Below, one piece after another: positions 61,801-64,000 of a DNA stretch of 64,000 nt. The position numbers were made by a program, and so were the translations under genes. Position 1 is the first letter of the stretch, and every line of letters begins with the position of its first letter. The DNA is from Priapulus caudatus (taxonomy: Eukaryota; Priapulida; Priapulimorpha; Priapulimorphida; Priapulidae): positions 86,687-150,686 of the forward strand of contig NW_014577373.1 in assembly GCF_000485595.1 (NCBI RefSeq), given 5' to 3'. A model generated the notes under the pieces. The model searched no databases and was not told the origin of the DNA. It was given only the letters and a program-made list of their open reading frames with translations.

Positions 61801-61954
61801 GGTCGGCTCGCCCTGGCACAAGAAACCGCCGTCGGGCACCGACCTCGACGACATCAGCAGGTTAAAGGTCACAAAGCCGGGTCGCGGCGGCGACGGCGTG
61901 GGAGGCCCCGCCCGCCGGAAGGTGTGTGCCAACGGCGTCCCCGTGCCTCTGTAG
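38440..61954 (+). CDS. TESK: testis-specific-kinase-like dual-specificity kinase (TESK)
   Basis: TESK kinases phosphorylate cofilin and act on the actin cytoskeleton. Thirteen coding exons with GT-AG borders and consistent phases: 38440-38655, 50562-50683, 53208-53256, 53883-54032, 55935-56017, 56314-56479, 56974-57060, 57537-57711, 58226-58418, 59146-59301, 59823-59946, 60625-60729 and 61178-61954, giving 800 residues. Kinase motifs: glycine loop '[12 protein letters not shown]', lysine K85 in 'VMVLKM', E99 in '[10 protein letters not shown]', 'FHRDLTSKN' (D175), '[12 protein letters not shown]' (D196) and '[10 protein letters not shown]' (E224). '[20 protein letters not shown]' and 'PDVLPRT' match TESK rather than LIMK, and there are no LIM or PDZ domains. 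The C-terminal half is low-similarity, with '[11 protein letters not shown]' and the TESK-like 'ASCCFGNL' motif. ATG 38440 is the first in-frame start with a normal-length N terminus. Intron 1 is 11.9 kb. Several exon-intron junctions are locally duplicated. Confidence 0.93.
38804..38926. mobile_element. Tc1/mariner-type MITE remnant, copy 1
   Basis: 'TACAGTCAGACCT' start, 'TTTATAGACAGGTGCCCGTT' middle and 'CTATAGAGGTG' near the end. The same family occurs at 49134-49258 and 50084-50202. Confidence 0.6.
39180..42128. other. TESK intron 1, unassigned part
   Basis: No additional gene recognised. Contains an ACGC-rich array at 41097-41150, a 48-bp hairpin at 41283-41330 ('CAGATTAATGAG' and complement), and a C-run region at 40560-40580. 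Confidence 0.5.
42129..42525. mobile_element. TIR element, 397 bp
   Basis: 'TAAGGCCCCCGCATATGGTG' at the left is inverted at the right ('CACCGTGTGCGGAGGCCTTTA'), with arms of about 36 bp. Related 'CCCCGCACACGGTGAG' blocks repeat internally (42192, 42337, 42472). Confidence 0.8.
43290..43345. repeat. 'CCCGTAGCCAGGGGG' dispersed repeat fragment
   Basis: 'GCCCGTAGCCAGGGGGGGTT' followed by a C/G-rich palindrome-like 'GGTTCGAACGAACC' block. Matches a repeat type I know from many marine invertebrates. Cut by the gap at 43380. Confidence 0.6.
43380..43484. repeat. assembly gap (10 N) and (CA)n microsatellite
   Basis: Ten N at 43380-43389, then CA repeat to 43484. Frames through the N run are artefacts. 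Confidence 0.95.
43765..44020. repeat. CTG-rich minisatellite
   Basis: 'GTGCTGCTGCTGTTATAGTG' is repeated about five times and passes into irregular GCTGCTGATGTT units. The polyleucine frames are artefacts. Confidence 0.9.
45204..45930. repeat. (ACGC)n and (CT)n simple repeats
   Basis: ACGC/CG-rich array at 45204-45480, CT run at 45717-45755, and CT-rich tract at 45840-45930. No gene. Confidence 0.9.
46702..46732. mobile_element. TCAGGAGTA-type mini-palindrome, decayed
   Basis: 'TCAAGGGTAGATA' and 'TATCTACTCCTGA' arms. No clear flank duplication. Confidence 0.4.
46999..47040. repeat. 42-bp palindrome
   Basis: 'TCAAGAGCGTATAAAG' and its exact complement around 'AAACCTT'. The ends begin TCA-AGAG, recalling the TCAGGAGTA family, but the flanks match only weakly (TAATA / TAACA). 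Confidence 0.6.
47662..47710. mobile_element. 49-bp TCAGGAGTA-type mini-palindrome with 6-bp TSD
   Basis: 'TCAGGAGTAGATAATAGGGA' and its complement. Flanked by TGTAAA at 47656-47661 and 47711-47716. Confidence 0.75.
49134..49258. mobile_element. Tc1/mariner-type MITE remnant, copy 2
   Basis: 'TACAGCCAACCTGCATATAA' start, 'CCGTTCTATAGAGGTGACCG' and 'TTACTGTA' end. Confidence 0.65.
49539..49580. mobile_element. 42-bp TCAGGAGTA-type mini-palindrome with 5-bp TSD
   Basis: 'TCAGGAGTAAATAATCA' and its complement. Flanked by TGGTA at 49534-49538 and 49581-49585. A (TA)n tract lies just upstream (49404-49455). Confidence 0.75.
50084..50202. mobile_element. Tc1/mariner-type MITE remnant, copy 3
   Basis: 'TTTATAGACAGGTGTCCGTT', 'CTATAGAGGTGTGCGC' and the end 'GACTGTA'. 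Confidence 0.65.
50288..50410. repeat. (TTG)n microsatellite upstream of TESK exon 2
   Basis: About 30 TTG units. It abuts a diverged copy of the exon 2 start (50421-50468). Confidence 0.95.
50421..50468 (+). pseudogene. partial copy of TESK exon 2 start with acceptor
   Basis: 'TGTTGTCAG' followed by 'GTGAAGCCCAGTACAACAGG' matches the true 'TTGTTATCAG' and 'GTGACGCACAAGACAACGGG' at 50552-50581, 132 bp downstream. The copy would encode '[10 protein letters not shown]' against '[10 protein letters not shown]', so the catalytic lysine codon region is not preserved. Confidence 0.75.
50670..50830 (+). repeat. tandem copies of TESK exon 2 end and donor
   Basis: 'CACCCGTGCATACTTAGGTGAGAGGTC' at the true junction (cut at 50683) recurs as 'CACGCGCGCATACTCAGATG', then 'CACACGTGCATATTTGGGTG', then 'CACGCGCGCATACTCAAGTG', about every 45 bp. 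GT dinucleotides are at 50684 (true), 50770 and 50815; the second copy has AT instead of GT. Confidence 0.8.
50837..51330. repeat. minisatellite and ACGC arrays in TESK intron 2
   Basis: A 19-bp unit 'CATCACCCTCCACCCTTGT' is repeated about four times at 50840-50905. A CA/ACGC-rich array covers 51178-51325. The remainder of intron 2 (to 53207) shows further ACGC tracts (51785-51830, 52108-52150) and no gene. Confidence 0.85.
53421..53830. repeat. ~19-bp minisatellite before TESK exon 4
   Basis: Units such as 'AATACTCAGTAGTTGCCAT' and 'AATACTCAATATTTGC' in higher-order order. It fills most of intron 3 and ends 50 bp before exon 4. Confidence 0.9.
53883..54032 (+). CDS. TESK: TESK exon 4 (catalytic loop)
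   Basis: Fifty codons, phase 0 at both ends, from '[11 protein letters not shown]' to 'HRDLTSK', with the catalytic aspartate D175. The asparagine that completes the HRDxxxxN motif is the first codon of exon 5 (55935). A diverged copy of the last 33 bp plus donor lies at 54118-54150. Confidence 0.92.
54118..54150 (+). pseudogene. copy of TESK exon 4 end and donor
   Basis: 33 bp matching 54006-54038 at 30 positions. Would encode 'FHRDLASK' followed by GTCAGC at 54145. Offset 112 bp. Not part of the inferred mRNA. Confidence 0.8.
54151..55934. other. TESK intron 4, unassigned
   Basis: No gene recognised. Small frames such as 55040-55318 lack recognisable content. Confidence 0.5.
56495..56770. 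repeat. GGGAGA-rich purine tract in TESK intron 6
   Basis: Irregular GGGAGAGAGGGAGAAAG units start directly after the exon 6 donor and cover most of the intron. Confidence 0.9.
57190..57480. repeat. degenerate minisatellite in TESK intron 7
   Basis: 'AATACGCATGAAATACGAGTA'-like units of about 20-25 bp, variable. Confidence 0.65.
58405..58575 (+). repeat. 38-bp tandem array of the TESK exon 9 donor
   Basis: The end of exon 9 and the start of its intron ('TTCTACACGTCCAG' and 'GTGAGTGCTAGATGCACAGG') are repeated every 38 bp. GTGAGT occurs at 58419 (true end of exon), 58457, 58495 and 58533; a last degraded unit is near 58560. Use of any downstream donor would read AGG then TGA, giving a truncated protein. 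Confidence 0.9.
58600..58870. repeat. duplicated ACGC/(CA)n block in TESK intron 9
   Basis: 'GGTAACTGCTGCGCA.CCAGATAACTACATG' and 'TCATTTTC.AGAGG.TTCGGCAATG' occur twice (58668-58735 and 58837-58903), each next to a CA/ACGC array. Confidence 0.85.
59302..59520. repeat. degenerate telomere-like (TTAGTG/TTAGGG)n in TESK intron 10
   Basis: Starts a few bases after the exon 10 donor and consists of TTAGTG, TTAGGG, TGAGGG and related hexamers. Valine/serine-rich frames over it are artefacts. Confidence 0.85.
59525..59572 (+). pseudogene. partial copy of TESK exon 10
   Basis: 'GCTGGACGACCTGCTGCTGG' and 'CCCAGCTCACCTGCCAGCTC' resemble 59225-59267 of exon 10. Would encode '[14 protein letters not shown]' against '[14 protein letters not shown]'. 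Lies in the intron, 300 bp downstream. Confidence 0.75.
61178..61954 (+). CDS. TESK: TESK last coding exon
   Basis: 258 codons plus TAG, GC-rich and unlike the AT-rich introns. Runs '[14 protein letters not shown]' to '[12 protein letters not shown]'. Contains acidic, tyrosine-bearing '[16 protein letters not shown]' and Ser/Asp/Cys-rich '[16 protein letters not shown]'. No known domain recognised. Start is fixed by the acceptor 'CCTCTCGCAG' at 61168-61177 and by phase. Confidence 0.85.
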   Translation: METLAVGGAAPASYVNGRHGDAATSADSVFDTHDDGALLWRTAIPTGKRSPSDSGCHSLDSCQSDCSLHRRSLATDDEACAYEAIDEEIYVVPRGGAGGGDRGYTSSWFGSPNYTAASAALRDGRKGYVETLSRNYMEAVHKSRANPRRPLADADQQQCVSVFSLGKLQPSAAPPGVHRWRGDGTAPARKLSQPDWLNHRMLTKGQVGVGSPWHKKPPSGTDLDDISRLKVTKPGRGGDGVGGPARRKVCANGVPVPL

Positions 61955-62037
61955 GAGAGAGAGAGAGAGATGGCCCGGCTCACGGCCGGGGAGGAAAGGA
62001 CACCACCCGAAAACCACGTCTGCCACGGAGAGAGAAA

Positions 62038-62290
62038 GCTGCCGTGGTGGCGTTCTACTTCGACTGCGGGAGAGAGGGAGCGAGGCTGTGGCAGGGAGAG
62101 AGGGAGCTGCCGTGGTGGCGTTCTACTTCAACTGCGGGAGAGAGGGAGCGAGGCTGTGGCAGGGAGAGAGGGAGCTGCCGTGGTGGCGTTCTACTTCAAC
62201 CGCGGGAGAGAGGGAGCGAGGCTGTGGCAGGGAGAGAGGGAGCTGCCGTGGTGGCATTCTACTTTGACCGCGGGAGAGAGGGAGTGCGAC
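62038..62290. repeat. 68-bp minisatellite after TESK stop
   Basis: Four copies ('GCCGTGGTGGCGTTCTACTT' at 62041, 62109, 62177 and 62245) within the presumed 3' UTR. The array keeps several frames open, including a 436-aa frame that begins in the TESK last exon in another register; none is supported as a gene. Confidence 0.95.
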
Positions 62291-64000
62291 ACGGCGGCGG
62301 CTGGGTTTCCTCACTGCGCGGTGAACCAACGTCGACGGCGGTCAGGTTTGCGTTCGGTTTTGCAGCTTGGATTCCCTACTTCGCTCGCGCGTTCTGTCAC
62401 AGGCACGGCCTCCTCATCACTCTCGCGCAGCTAGCGAGTCTGCATTCGCTCGCACGTTAATCCACGTGCTGCGTGGTTTCGCGATACGAGCGCTGCGATG
62501 GCAAGGGTCTGGGTCACAGGCGTAATGCAGAGCGCAGAGTGGCTCCTCCGTGGACCGGGACAAGCTGACGTGAGCAGCGTGTGCAGACGTACGCTCAACG
62601 ATCCTGTGAAGGTGCGACGGAAAGATAGCTGGGGACACCCGACACCAGTACCCGCTGAATATGCGTGCGTTTAGAATCTTGGCGAGCACAGTAGGAGTAG
62701 AGTGAATCAAACGCTGACTCGCTTACATTGTTTTCGCTAGGCGTTGACGTTCAAGAGGTTTTTTTTTAATGGGTAGCGCATTTTAAAGGATGGAACGTTT
62801 GCATGCGAGTTGGCCCGTGTATAAAGAGCTTCATACAGTGCGCACTGATTCATGCCCTGCCTCACCGAAATGATTGGCGGGGGTTGAATTGAGTCTTATT
62901 CGTAGGTGTAAGAGCCAGATGATGACGGCAAATATTTTCGTTTCATTTACGAGGTTTCTTAAGTGGAAGTGAGGCTGAGTGGTTTCGATGTCATGATCAA
63001 TCCCGTTTATATCTTCATCGCATAATTCATTTCCCATTTCGAATTTTTGTATATTATTTCACTGTTTTCAGTTATTGCGATAAACTTCGTTTCTGCACGT
63101 GTAGCTGTCGTGCAATCGTTTCGCAGCCATCTCTCCCCTGCATGAATCGTCATCCATATATTGATAACATCATATTCCAGAGCAATATCTACTCACAGTG
63201 GAGTTTATTTATAATATAATAATCCATATTGTCACGATTCACCGTAGTGGGATGTATTGGCACTGATCCATTTACCTCAGACCGACATGAAATAGTTCGG
63301 ACGCTGACACGAGAATTATAGCAGCACGTCACTGCACGAAGGGCGGTGAGGGCACTGTCTGCGGTCGCTGCAGTCATTGTAGAGTGACGCTTTCATGCAA
63401 TGGCGGGCGACGCGCCACGCTTACATTCCGTCTTTTCCTAAAGTGTCCGTCCCTCACCTCGAATTGTCCGTCGACGCCCGTGTTTGTGCAGACCGGTGGG
63501 TGCATAGAGGGCGTGGCAGTCTCATGTTGTCGCTTCTCCAGTAGAATTCGTCGGGGGTCGTGGCTCTTCCGAAAGATGCAAATCTTGAACGCTGATCCTT
63601 CCTAGCTCGTCAAAAGGTATTTGTTTGCTCCCACCCGAATATGGGTGCCGTCGGACACTCTGTAGGATGGGTTTTAATTCGATTCACACGCAAGCTTGTA
63701 ATATAGAGTTGTTGAGCGAGGCGTGGGAGCCGGGCCTGGTTCATTTCTTACCAAAGATTCGTTTATACTAGACTATGATTCCATGAGCAGCAGCGATTCC
63801 CGCGCATGTGGTGGGAACGCGTTTAACACGAGGTTTAATAATTTTCGCTATCGGAGGAAAATGGCAAAAAACCACGGTATAGACGCTGTACGTTATTGTT
63901 GTTGTTGTTGTTGTTACATAATTAGGTATATTTATAATTATAATTTGCGAGTGTGTAAATAGGTGTGAATCGGTGCCAGGAACCCGGCAGATAGTGAGGT
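62291..64000. other. unassigned sequence downstream of TESK
   Basis: No gene recognised. A (TTG)n run lies at 63895-63915. The last 30 bases include 'AACCCGGCAGATAG', resembling the arm start of the telomere-core element at 27997 ('CACCCGGCAGATAG'); the window may cut another copy. Confidence 0.45.

Noticed and set aside
38440-61954. LIM kinase instead of TESK
   Set aside because: No LIM or PDZ domain, the kinase begins near residue 50, and the HRDLTSKN and PDVLPRT segments with a long unstructured C terminus fit TESK.
61150-62460. 436-aa open frame on the + strand
   Set aside because: It overlaps TESK exon 13 in a different register, begins inside the upstream intron, and continues only because the 68-bp minisatellite lacks stops. 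The composition is Arg/Gly/Pro-rich shadow sequence.

Overview
The window is animal nuclear DNA. It has intron-rich genes with GT-AG splice sites, AT-rich and low-complexity introns, many transposon remnants, and short interstitial tracts of the vertebrate-type telomere repeat TTAGGG. Several dispersed repeats resemble ones common in marine invertebrates (for example the 'CCTCCGCCAAGG...' repeat at 32230 and the 'CCCGTAGCCAGGGGG' repeat at 43290). I infer a marine invertebrate but cannot name the phylum or species. The assembly has one single N (3805) and two 10-N gaps (32399-32408, 43380-43389).

Three host genes are recognisable, all on the + strand. DCUN1D (coding exons 2-7, 19923-24380) encodes a DCN1-like NEDD8 ligase co-factor. 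CUL1 is present only as five consecutive internal exons (34036-35996), with both ends of the protein missing. TESK (13 coding exons, 38440-61954) encodes a testis-specific-kinase-type dual-specificity kinase of about 800 residues, with all catalytic motifs intact. DCUN1D proteins drive neddylation of cullins such as CUL1, so two partners of one pathway lie about 10 kb apart; TESK (cofilin/actin signalling) is functionally unrelated.

Layout. 1-7050: inverted-repeat elements and a large composite transposon carrying two damaged copies of a CXC-domain protein gene. 7050-13600: nested inverted-repeat elements and simple repeats. 13987-16275: a hAT transposon with a nearly intact transposase. 16437-16653: a hAT-type MITE. 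17720-19390: a satellite of ~145-bp monomers. 19923-24460: DCUN1D. 24460-34000: an intergenic block crowded with palindromes, many with recognisable target-site duplications and three with telomere-repeat cores. 34036-35996: CUL1 fragment, followed by a minisatellite. 37500-38440: probable TESK promoter/5' region. 38440-61954: TESK. 61955-64000: a 68-bp minisatellite and unrecognised sequence.

The two most unusual signals are: (i) very small palindromic insertions (30-50 bp) flanked by 5-8 bp direct duplications, alongside palindromes with TTAGGG cores; and (ii) repeated local duplication of exon-intron junctions along the TESK gene, affecting exons 1, 2, 4, 9 and 10.
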